The notes beneath the pieces are model-generated. The model was not told the origin of the DNA. It saw only the letters and a list, made by a program, of their open reading frames with translations, and searched no databases. From positions 756,297 to 820,296 of the forward strand of contig QEOQ01000204.1 in NCBI GenBank assembly GCA_010279815.1: 64,000 nucleotides of DNA, written 5' to 3'. Shown piece after piece: positions 26,101-37,400 of this stretch; position 1 is the first letter of the stretch; every line of letters begins with the position of its first letter. Origin of the DNA: Brachionus plicatilis. Lineage: Eukaryota > Rotifera > Eurotatoria > Ploima > Brachionidae. The translations under genes and the position numbers were made by a program.

Positions 26101-28151
26101 TTGCTTAAATTTCGCAAGGATAGAGACTGGAAAAAAACAATTCACAGACCAAGTAGACTTGAGTCTGGTGAAAGTAATGTGGAAATGATTGAGGAGAATG
26201 AGGAAAAGTTGGATGAATTGGAAGAGGATGATGAATTTGTGAATGAGGCGCGAAAAAAATTGGACACCAAACTTAAACGCGAAATCCAAGAAATATCCAA
26301 AATCGAGAATGAGTCTTCGATGGCAGCCGAATTGCTCACAGAAATCAAGGCACATCAGCAAGTTTTGTCCAGAAAATTGAAAATTGATCCTTGGAAAGCG
26401 TCTAGAACGCCTAGTGCAAATGTTGAGCCTGTTGCTAGAACTCGTTATGAGTCCCCAATTAATGCTTGTATTTTTTATTTAATAATTTAATAATTTAATA
26501 TTTTAATATTTTAAAATAGCTCCATCGAGATATAATTTCTTAAGCCGAGGACTGTCTACAACCAACAGCGGACACACATTTTCGCATGGTGTTGCATCAT
26601 CAACAGCTAGTACGACATATTTCGGCGAAATGTCCCAAGTGTCACCAAATTCTACACTAATAATCACTGAAAACAGAGCGTCAACTTTACCTGCCGGTAA
26701 TTCTAACACCGCGTCGTTTTTAACTGGCAGCAATTTTGTTAACAGCAGTGGTCGACTTACTACAACATCAACACCAAGATCAGGTAAATAGTCATCATTG
26801 CCTGACTCAACCGCTATCAAAACTTTTTTTTATTAATATTTATTTATTCGTTTGTTTTGTTTTAAGGTCAAAATATAGTTTACAATATACCAGGTATATC
26901 AATACCTTCTTCTTACTTTAACTATTAATTTAAATCACAGACAATACATTTTTTTTCTCAATTACTTAATTTTGTAATGACTTAACAGAAATAGCTTGGT
27001 TCGGTTAAGGACTATTTGTTTCCCTGGATTTGATCAAGATAAAATTTAAAGAATAATTTTAGAAATTTTATACTTTTTTGAATATAAAGCTTATAAATGG
27101 CATGTGCCATCCGAAACAAGACTATTTCCTTTATGTAACTGCATTTAACCGCTTTTTAATTTCTTATTTATTAGATTTTTTTTTTAAAATAAATTCTTAA
27201 ATTAAACTGTAATTTTAATTAAAATTTATTAAAGTACCTAAACCTGGCTATGGTCTTTCTAATTCAAATAAACATGCAACATTACCACAGACTACAAAGC
27301 CCACTGGACTGGTAAATTAGCACCACAAACATAAAACAATAATTTTATGTCTAATCTTTTATTTAAAGTTTTTGTCTGACAAAAACATTGACTTGGATGT
27401 CTCTCAAAATACATATTGTAATGCAATTATTTTTAAATTTAATTAAATTAATTTTATTTTAAAAAAATCTCAAGATACATCGGCGAATGAAAGCGAACGT
27501 GTAGAAGAATTCAAGGTAATTTTTTTTTACTTTTCTTAATTGTTGCTCATACGCAATCATTTGGCTTTCTAGAAAATACAAGAAGCCTATCGTCAGTATA
27601 TAATAAATAATTATATTAATAAGACTCGATCGACCCCGAATCTGACAGGCACTGTAAAGGTATAGGATACGTTTTAGTGTTTAATCGAGACTATCTTAAC
27701 TTATATTCGTTTTGTAAAATTATTTAATTTGCTTGACTCTAACTCGCTATGGTGTTTTTAAATTGTCATGAATATCTAACTTTTGTGATCAAAATTTTAA
27801 TTATTATTAATTTTTGATTCTAGATATATCCATATGACGCTCTTTGTATAAATAAGAGAAAAAAATTGCTACGTGATGTTGATCGGGAACATTTAGAAGT
27901 AATAAACAAACTGATCCAGAAAAAAATTATAATTTTCCAAAAATAAAAATTACATTAATATTCGGTGGTCTTTAGTCAAAAAATTTTTCTGGAAAAATTA
28001 ATTTATATGACTAAAATAATTAATTTTTATTTTTCAGAGACATTTATCCAAACAAGAATTTCAAGAGATTTTTGGAATGGATTTGGAGCAATTTTACCAG
28101 TTGCCATATTGGAAAAGAATTGAATTGAAGAAAAAAGCAAAGCTTTTTTAG
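23120..28151 (+). CDS. abLIM/dematin-like villin-headpiece protein, paralogue A
   Basis: Actin-binding cytoskeletal protein of the dematin/abLIM C-terminal type; no LIM domain is seen. Exons: 23120-23145, 23196-23263, 23869-24492, 24605-24625, 25517-26467, 26520-26783, 26867-26893, 27235-27311, 27369-27417, 27475-27515, 27573-27659, 27824-27898, 28038-28151, in phase throughout and giving about 807 aa. The product runs: basic N-terminus (MLSLFKLKK), Ser-rich disordered region, the family signature [19 protein letters not shown] then SLDWPAPPY, acidic and helical stretches, [15 protein letters not shown] with [14 protein letters not shown], the pre-headpiece motif [16 protein letters not shown], and a C-terminal headpiece ending [16 protein letters not shown]. 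The Trp cap and the terminal LF are kept. Dematin's regulatory Ser (third from the end) is Lys, as in abLIM. Exons at 27369 and 27475 rest mainly on phase. Best conserved of three tandem copies. Confidence 0.87.
24725..25422. mobile_element. Foldback / long-TIR element in an intron of gene A
   Basis: The left end reads GGGGCTGGTCAATTTTGGGA then CCAGCTGGTCAT; the right end is its diverged reverse complement. Similarity continues inward: a peptide [13 protein letters not shown] read on plus from the left arm resembles [13 protein letters not shown] read on minus from the right arm, each followed by a stop. It lies wholly in the intron between the 21-nt microexon and the 951-nt exon. No target duplication is certain. 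Confidence 0.6.
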
Positions 28152-28924
28152 ACTAAACAACACATTTTTTTGTTTTATTATTTTCAATTTGACTACTTGG
28201 CGGCTATATTTGTAAATTAAAGATTGCTTGGTTTTATTTGTTTTTGCGTTTTTAATTTGAAGAAATATTTGTCCTAGAATGAAATTTGTAAAAAAAAAGG
28301 GTTTTGATACCTTCCAAAACTCTTTGAATAACCATGTTACAATTAAAATTTGAATTAAAAAAAAAAAGAAAAAATTAATTTTATCTAAAATTCTTGTAAC
28401 ATGTGCTAAATAATTTATTTTATTTAAAATTATCAAAGAATTCTCTAGAAATATATTGAATTCTTTAAAATTTAATTGAAACCGAAAGAAGACTTCTTCT
28501 TAATTTTGTAATTGCCGTAAATTCTTTTTAGTTTAATGGAAGTTTAAAATAAAATAACTGGAATACTTAGTATGGTACTATAAGTGATACCCCACGTTTT
28601 TTGGAAATGGTTTTTTTTTAACTTATAAATTTTATAAATAATTAAATCAATAAAATAATTTGGCAGCAATTTTCTAACAGATGTTTTTAAATTTTTTTAG
28701 AATACTAAATTAAACACACTATGAATAAAACTGTTTGAATGAAATTAAAATTTGAATAGTTGAGTTAAATGTAGTAAGTCAAATTCTTGATTCAAATAAC
28801 CCTAATTTAATGCAACTTTAGCTTTAAAAAACAATCTAATAATTGAATATAAATTCACGCATAACATAATTTTCAAATTAAAAAAATAAATTTATTTTTT
28901 TGAATAAAAATTTTATTTTTTGAT
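28152..28924. other. Intergenic spacer between headpiece genes A and B
   Basis: About 770 bp of AT-rich DNA. It must hold the 3' UTR of A and the promoter of B. The open minus-strand frame over 28044-28436 is a shadow of the headpiece exon plus spacer. Confidence 0.7.
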
Positions 28925-31167
28925 ATGTTCGATTTTTTAAAACTAAAAAAGTAAGATTTTTGCTTTTAATACTTAAAAAAATCATACTCATATTTTGAAT
29001 AAGGAACTTTAAATTATTTCAGAAGAAGGATCAAAATAAGAAAAAAAATAAAGGTAAAATGCGATACTTGAAATACGTAGCTCTTAATTAAAATTTTTAG
29101 AAAATGAAAAAAAAATTAAAACAAACCCTTTACCGGTTGATTTATCAGCTGCAAGATGTAGTCATGACAATTCAGCTTATCTAAGTCCAGGCCAAAAAAA
29201 TAGTTCTTTTTTGTTTGGCTTCATTGAATCACCTGAAATTCCGAAGCATTGTCCAGACTTGACTATTTCATGCCAAAATTACATGGAATCTGCTTTAGAC
29301 AAATCGAACAACAGTACAAGTGAAATATCCAATTTAAAGAAAGATCGGAATGAAAAAATTGATCCTCTAAATTCTCCAAGAGATGATTTATTTTCAATTT
29401 ATACAGCCAACAATTTAGATAAAACAAAACCAAAGATTGAAAACAGAAAAAGTAATTTTAAATATGATTCCTTGCTTCATTCCCTCTGAATTTTTTCCTC
29501 TATTTTTAAGTTCATAGATAAAATTTTTTGATTAATTATAATGATTAATCAATCGCATTAACATCTAAGCATAATAAAAAAAATTTTCTAATAATTATTC
29601 TACTGAATTTAACACTTATCATCTTTTTAGGCTATCTCTCTCAATCTCTGAATTCAATTTCAAGTCCAGCTTACATGACACATAACAATACTATACCAAT
29701 GGATGTTGATAATCCGATTTTTCTTTCAAAATTTCCAAATGCTGATGTGAAAAATCATGACCAAATTATTGACAATAAATACGAAAATATGATTTTTGAA
29801 AGTGCATTCAATGATTATGTATCAATAATCAGAGGCACAAGGTTTAAAAATTCAAGTGAGGAAAATTGGGAATACCTTGATAGATTATTGAAAATTTATC
29901 AAATTGAACTATGCAATAAAGAAGATGATTCAACAAAATTTCCAATTTTAGAAGGTAATTGGAATGAAGAAATATTAGAAAAATTTAAATTTTATTTTTG
30001 AAGGTCAAAAAATAAATGTTTTTACAGACGATTTGAAAGATGATACTAAAATATTAAAAAACTATCAAAGGCTTAATTATGATGATCCTGTCTTTTTATC
30101 GAGATTTGCTAATGCTTGTCAAGCTGATTATGAAGAAACTTGGTGCAGATTCCTGAATTTAAACCAAAAATTAAAATATAAAAATTTAATATTTGAAAGC
30201 GAATACAACGATTATGTGTCATTTATAAGAGCAGAACATAATCGTATTAAACGATACAAAAGATCGTCTTCTCTACATGAGCTCTCCGGCACTGAGGACT
30301 TTCTAGATCCATGGAAGTCTTCTAGGTCCCGAAATGCAAAATCGGTCCCTAGAATTCAGACTAGATACTTATTTCCTTTAAATGCGTGTAAGAATAAGGA
30401 TTTTTTTGTTAATTGAATTTATTTTATTTAATCAAATAAAGCTGCTTCAAGAATTTGCACAACTAAGTGCAAATCATTAGGAAATTTGAACAATTCAGAG
30501 AAAAAAAATTCAATTTTCAAATATTTGGATTTAAAAATAAACAAAAATGGATTAAACAATGAAGAAGAAAATGAATCCAATTGTCTTCAAAGGTCTAATA
30601 TAGAAGCATGTAACAGATAATAAAGAGTCATATTAAAGTTTTGCAATAAAATCTTTTAAGTTTTAAAACCAGGATATGGTCAGTCAGGCAAAATATACAA
30701 GCCTAAAATGGAGCCATTTTTTGTAGCAGTAGATTAAATTATTTAATTTTAAAACTTTTTTAAATTGTGCTTGAAATTACAGCTTGCATCAATTACTCCA
30801 AATTCGAGTATGCATAAACAAGACTCATCCGGTTTAGTCATAAACTCTGACACAGCCGAATTTACAGAAAATTACCAAGTAAATAGAGAAAAAAAATATT
30901 CTGTTTTAATTCTTTTGTTCTCAAGATCTATTCGTATGATTTGCTAAGGTCAAGTCCTAAAAAAAGTTTACCTGAAGACATCGACAGAAAAAATCTGGAG
31001 GTAGAAGTTGTAGAATATACATTTTTTGTATTAATTACTTATTTTTTTTAAAGAGGCATCTGTCTGAAGAAGAATTTCAGAAAATTTTTGATATGAGCTA
31101 CAATCAATTTCATAAACTACCAGATTGGAAAAAAGTAGAATTAAAAAAATTGGTCAAGCTCTTTTGA
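28925..31167 (+). CDS. abLIM/dematin-like villin-headpiece protein, paralogue B (most diverged)
   Basis: Second tandem copy. Exons: 28925-28950, about 29004-29053 (acceptor uncertain; a stronger CAG at 29022 breaks phase), 29101-29451, 29631-29954, 30028-30387, 30442-30609, 30661-30728, 30783-30878, 30926-31000, 31054-31167; about 543 aa. It starts MFDFLKLKK. Two consecutive exons repeat the same module: NPIFLSKFPNA..IFESAFNDYVSIIR and then DPVFLSRFANA..IFESEYNDYVSFIR, so an exon has been duplicated inside the gene. The GGYEPDP and WPAPPY parts of the family signature are lost. DPWKSSRSRNA, KPGYG, IYSYDLL..DIDRKNLE and the headpiece RHLSEEEFQKIFDMSYNQF..LPDWKKVELKKLVKLF remain. The exon equivalent to A's [10 protein letters not shown] is absent. 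It is probably expressed, since ten exons stay open, but its sequence is much less constrained than A. Confidence 0.8.
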
Positions 31168-31853
31168 GTGTAGATGATCTGGCTTTGAGATTTTTAGTTA
31201 TTTTATATTCATTTTCTATGAGTCTTTTGAAACAAAAAAATTATTATTTTAGTGGCGTTAATTTCATTAAACTTTTATCAAACCTTTGATGGATTCAATT
31301 TTTTTAAATCATTAAGGTTAATTTAACCATAATGATCTTTTTTTTTTCTAAGAAATATTTGTTTTTTAGGCCTTATTATATTTATTTATTTTTATCATTT
31401 TACCACGAATATGAAATTTTTCCGCAATCGTTTATTTTAATTTTGCAAATTTTTACTCATCGACAATGTGCTTTTATAAAATTTTGAATAAATAATTGAT
31501 GTCGATCATTTTTTTTCATTTGGCTAAAAATTTTTAACTAGTTAATAAAACTCCTACCCATCTGCAGCTAATATTCTATTTTAAAACAAACAAAAATGCT
31601 AATTTTTTTTGAAAGTTTCATACTGATTTGTTTTATTTATCAAAATATGAAAAATTTTCAAAAATCCAACATCTATCAAAGTCATTTCTTTGTTTGATAC
31701 TATTCGAAAAATTGCGTGGTTCAAATAGCTTGAACGTGCTTCTAGGCAAACTAAATTCAACGCCACATAATCAAAATTGCTTCTATAAAAACTTTTAGCC
31801 TTATCTTAAATTGGTTCATTTTAGATCCAACGATTTTATTGTAAATATTGAAA
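31168..31853. other. Intergenic spacer between headpiece genes B and C
   Basis: About 690 bp of AT-rich DNA similar in size to the A-B spacer. No separate gene seen. Confidence 0.7.
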
Positions 31854-34192
31854 ATGTTTGAATTTTTGAAAATTAAAAAGTAATTAAAATAAGTTTTTAT
31901 TTAATTTTTTTTAACTTGTTTAAAAAAAAGAAAATCTAAAAGTGGCAAAAAACAGCCGAACAAAGAAAATTTGGAAAAAAAAGACATCGCATTTGATACT
32001 CCTATCAAAAATGAACTAAGTGCCCAAGGAACAGAGCTGATTTCTTCAGTTGAGCTTCCAAAAAAAAATATTACTTCTCCTGAAAAACTTGTTGAAACAT
32101 CTTTTTCCTTGATTAGAACCAGTGTTAACTCAGTCTCGAGTTCAAATGCAGTTACGCCACGGATTTCACGAAGGGACTTGATGAAATTTGAAATGTCCAA
32201 GCTAAAACTTGGTCAGTTTGTCAGCGAATACCCGAACGAAACACGCAAACCCCCTCACAATGCTAGACATTCGGCACTAAAGAACATTGTAGTTCCTAGA
32301 CTCGAGCTAGAAGGTAGATAAAACTTTAAAAACTAATAAATTAAGACTTTAAAAATTTTAAATGTATTTTTGATTAGCTAAAGTGATGCGGGCCTCATCG
32401 ACCCCTGCTAATCGATCGACTTCTTCTAATAGAACAAAAGATGACCCAGTGTATTTATCCAAATTTGCCGGAGGCTATGAACCAGACCCAAACTTGCCCA
32501 AGCGAATAGAAAGCCTTGAGTGGCTGTTCTATGACAGAATATCAAATTATGGAACTGAAAACTATGGGAAAAAATTGGATTCGTCCTCGCCAAAAATAAA
32601 ACCAAGATCTAGATCCATTGATTTAAGCTATTTTCCCAAATATAACAACTATATTTTTGATTCAGATTGCTACGACTATGTTTCAAAATTTAAGCGCTCC
32701 ACTGCCAAAGATTCGTTCTATTCGGATGCGAAGTATGATGATGATTTATGCAACCAAAAAGTCAAGCATATTCAAGCGAAGCTTCACGATGAAATTGAAA
32801 AAATATCCAAATATAAGCATAGATCGAGCATGGTTGCCGATCTACTTCCTGAATTGAAGATGTACGAAAAAGATTTGAGTAAAAAAATTTACATCGATCC
32901 GTGGAAAGCCTCGAGATCAAGAAATGCTAATATTGAACCATGTTCTAGAACCCGATACCAGTCACCTATTAATGCATGTAAATTTTATTTAACAACAAAC
33001 AAAAATCAAAAATTAGTATTTTTTTAATCAAGCGCCTTCGCGAGTTTGCCGCCAAAATTGTGCATCTTCATCTAGCAGCTCACCTTACTTGAAAAGATTA
33101 TTCGGAGTTTCTTCTTATGCAACTGGCATAAATAATGGAAGAAATCGTCTTGTAAATTCTAGGAGTAGCTTGACAGAATGTGGTTCCGAAAATGTTTTTC
33201 ATGATGAATTTGATCTAGAGACAAAGAAAAAAATTGATCAAAAAAATCACAGTAATTCTAGCGTAGCTGGATCATACCAAGCCAATTTTAAATTACCTAA
33301 GGAACATAATTACACTTGTAAAGGTAAATTAATTACAGCTACAAATTAAGTTGGAAAAAAATTAGTTAATGCTACACAGAATCGATTGGTTTTTAAATTA
33401 TTGTTTAAAATATTTTTTTCAGAATCAACATTGTTTTCGTTCTTTATAGTTTGTTCTTTTAATTATTAACCTTACTTCAAATATTTGTTAATAAAATGAT
33501 GTAATCTAATTTTTTTTTTAATAATTTTTCAACTGATCGATTCAAATCTCAAAATTTAATTTTAATTTTGTTATTTAGAAATTAATAGTGATTTGAAGCC
33601 CGGATACGGCTTGAGAAAAAGATGCAAGCTAAGTGAACCAAAGATGACACCATGTCATATACCAGTAAATTTTCAAACTATTTCAACGCTAAGCAAAAAA
33701 TTAAATTTATTAGCTTGATCATTCAAAATTTAGACCCAAAAATTTGATGAAATCAATTGAAAAAAAATCAACACCCTCTCTGTCCAGGAGAATTGTAAAT
33801 TAAATTTCTAAATCATGATAATAAATGTAACTTAATTTTTTGAAGAGTGATTCAGTTGCAAATGTAAGAGCATGGGTAACATCATGTCCAGAAAATAATC
33901 AAGTAATTTTGAAAATCTTGAACACAAGTTCATATTTGAGTTTCTTTTAAGATTTACGCTTATGAAGATCTTAAGGTTTATCCAAAAAAACGCTATTCAC
34001 AAGGAATAGATCGAAAAAATTTAGAGGTGAACTAACTTGACTTAATTGATTTTAAAACTAATTTAAAAATTTAAACAGAAATATTTATCTGCTCAAGAGT
34101 TCAAATCTATTTTCAAGATGAATAAAATAGAATTTTACAATTTGTCATCATGGAAACAAATAGAACTTAAGAAAAAAAACAAATTATTTTAA
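31854..34192 (+). CDS. abLIM/dematin-like villin-headpiece protein, paralogue C
   Basis: Third tandem copy. Exons: 31854-31879, 31931-32313, 32378-32977, 33033-33323, 33579-33664, 33714-33794, 33846-33902, 33952-34026, 34079-34192; all in phase, about 570 aa. It starts MFEFLKIKK, then has a Lys-rich and Ser-rich disordered region, the signature VYLSKFAGGYEPDPNLPKRI with ESLEW, FDSDCYDYVSKF, a helical segment, DPWKASRSRNANIEP with RTRYQSPINA, KPGYGL, KKSTPSLSRR, IYAYED..GIDRKNLE and a headpiece ending LSSWKQIELKKKNKLF. The family motif WPAPPY after the signature is replaced (SLEWLFYDR). The headpiece keeps Trp and the terminal LF. The last two exons have exactly the same lengths (75 and 114 nt) as in A and B. 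C is closer to A in layout but lacks A's microexons and has fused the second and third exons. Confidence 0.85.
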
Positions 34193-34449
34193 ACAATTTT
34201 TAAAATAACGTTAATATTGTTCAGTCAATTTAGTTTTTTCTAAAGCAATTATTAAAAAATATTCATAATCATTATTTTTCTGTTAATCTAATATTTAAAA
34301 ATTTGTGTTATGTTAAATTAAAATTTTTTATCAAAAAATTTTGTCAAACTTTTATTTTTAAATTAAAAAAAAAATTGTAACAAAATAAAAATAAAAATTT
34401 TAGTAATTTTTTTAGAATAAACATATTCAATCCAAAATATTTTTTAATC
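34193..34449. other. Spacer between headpiece gene C and polymerase lambda
   Basis: About 260 bp, AT-rich. The two genes are head-to-tail on the plus strand; this short spacer must carry a 3' end and a promoter. Confidence 0.7.
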
Positions 34450-37400
34450 ATGTTCAAAATAACCAAAAAAATAGTTCCGAACGATTTAAACAAACCTATT
34501 GAGGTACCTCAATTTTTCCAAGGTATTAATGCATTTATTCTCCCAAATGGAATGGGTAAAATCAGACTTGATTTATTCCAAAATGCTATAGTAAAGCACG
34601 GGGGTATTCTACTAGATGAAACTAGCCCGATCGATCAAAATTTGACATCTTTACTATTTATAATTTTTGATGAAAGTACCATACAAAATTGGCGAACAAT
34701 TGATATTACACTTAGTAAACGAAAGTTTTATCACTCTCTAAAAGCTTTGTACAATCAAGAGTTGGGTAACAAAGTTAGTTTTGTTCGAAGTTCATGGCTC
34801 AGTGAATGTTTAAAGCAAAAAAAAATAATTTCAACTTCTTGTTTTGAAATTATTCCAGAGAAAGAGGACAAAATACAAGATAGTGAACACAATAAAGAAT
34901 GTCTAAAAAGAAAAAACTCAGATGATAATGTGAAAAATGAGAAAAAATCTAAAATTTCGGTGACAGAAGCAGTCACTGAATGCAAAATAATACTTAAAGA
35001 CCATAATAAATATGAGAACAGAAATGATAGTAGTTATTCTGAAGACGAGTCTTACCTATCAGGTCTATCTAATCAGGAATTTTTAGAGTTACAGCTTAAA
35101 AGTAGATCCAACATTTTGAATAACAACAAAAGCTGGACTTGTGCTCATTCATCTAAAGAACAAAGTGAAAATATGAATAAACATATTACTGATAAGTTGG
35201 AGCAAATGCTGATTATTTATGAAAATAAAAATGAAAAATATAGAGCTCTAGGATACCAAAAAGCTATTCTAATTCTTAAACGGCACCCGAAAGAAATTCA
35301 GAGCAGAGAAGTATTAAACTAATTTTTTTTAATAAATCTTCAATGTAATAAAAAGGAAGCGCTAGCATTGCCTGGAATCGGAAAGCGAATTGCAGATAAA
35401 ATATGGGAAATTTTACAGACTGGCGATTTTCGTAAGTTGGACGAAATGAGTTCCAGAGAGGAAACAAATTCGCTAAAACTATTTACTGATATTCATGGAG
35501 TTGGCCCCACCACAGCTCGTTTGTTTCTTTCTCAAGTATTACTTTTTTAAATTAGTTTAATTTCGAATAATTTTCTCGTTAGGGTTTCAAAACATTGGAA
35601 GATTTGAAAACCAATGCAAACCTAACAAGACAGCAAAAAATTGGATTAAAATATTATGACGAGTTTAATCAGCGCATTCCCAGAGACGAAGTGGCTAAGA
35701 TAGAAAACCAAGTAAAATATTAGAATTATAATTTTCATACTTTCTTTCGTACTATTTTGTATTAAATTTTTTCATTTCTTAATTTTAATCTTTTTTATAC
35801 AGTGTTTAAAGTTAAACTGGATAATGGGTAATATTACGTTATTTTACGTAATTTTACGTCAGAAAATGTAAGCTTACGTAATATTACATCATTTCTTGTA
35901 TGTAAGAAAAAGTAAGCTTACGTAATTTTACGTAATATTACGTAATATTACACCAGTTTAAGTAAGTTTAGCCGAAAACGCTTACTGCCAAAAAAAAATT
36001 GAATTTTAGAGGAAAAAGTGGAAAATTAATAAAAATATTTGAATTTTTTAAAAAAATTTTTGAAAAAAAAACATTAAACTTAATTACATTTTTTTACATC
36101 ATTTTACGTAAAATAACACAATTTAATATAATTTTACGTAATTTTTTGTCATATTTTCTAAGTTTATGTAAATATTAGTAAAGTACTTTTTCTTACATAC
36201 AAGAAATGATGTAATATTACGTAAGCTTACATTTTCTGACGTAAAATTACGTAAAATAACGTAATATTACCCATTATCCAGTTTAACTTTAAACACTGTA
36301 TGTGATCATTCTTTCAATTTTTTTTTAATTTCTCTTAATAATTATTCTGACATTTCCTTTAAGTGGATGTTTTCTTAAATTGATAAAAGTTGAAAAAAAT
36401 ACTATATAACTATTTTTAACGAAATTAATTTTCAATTTTTTCGTTGGTCTGGCATATATTAAATTTTTACAATTAGCATTTTTTGTTACTAGATTGTTCT
36501 TGATATTTACCTTGAGTTTCAATATTCTATCAGCGTTATTCGGGACATATTTTGTCTTGATAAAAATCTTAGCAATACGTTTTAGAACAATTTTTTGTTG
36601 ATTGATTTATTTTTTTTAAATATTTTAGAGGAGAGATAGTTCTATCTGCTAGTGTTGATAAGTGATAAAGATAAACTGATAAAAAGTTGTACATTTTAAG
36701 TTTTCACGGTTCTGGACATGTGAAAATAAGGTAAATTGAAGTTTATGATCAAAATTTACTGATCTTGTTCAAAAATTATTGTATCTTAGGTTTTTGAGTA
36801 ATTTTTTGTAAGAAAATTTAGTGGAAAGACATTTATATTTTAAACAGATCATGTTTAACTCTAACCAAGTATTATGAAAAATTCAGCATCAATAAAATTT
36901 GTGCAATTATTAATAAGATATGCGGGAGTTTGCAGATATTAAAAATTAAGTTAAGCATTGAATGTTGATTAAAAAATTCTTCTCGAAAAAATTTTGTTTT
37001 TAAAAAAATAATTAAATGCCTTTTTTTCATATAATTTTTGAGCATGATCATTTAATTGTGATCATGAGCTTCAATTTTCCGAAAATAAGGCCTATGGTTA
37101 AACATTTGTTTTATTTTATTATTTTGTAATATGCTAGTTATATTCTTAGCACTTCTCTTATTTTATCTATAAAATGTATTTAACAATTACTTATTAAACT
37201 TAATTAATTGAGCACTATTTTTAGGCTCTAGGTAGTATTTTTTTACAAACAAATAATAAGTTAAAACTCAACATAGTTTTTTTTGGAAATTTAGGTTTAG
37301 TCAATTTTTAAGAAAAACTCTGATTGATTCGTGATATTAAAATTAAAAGGGTTCAGTCACTAAATTTATTACTATTAAAATATAATATTAATTAAAAATG

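Noticed and set aside
26017..26361. Two minus-strand ORFs over the large exon of headpiece gene A
   Set aside because: Shadows of the acidic Glu/Asp-rich coding strand.
28044..28436. 130-codon minus-strand ORF
   Set aside because: Antisense of the headpiece exon plus AT-rich spacer; Phe/Lys/Ile-rich.
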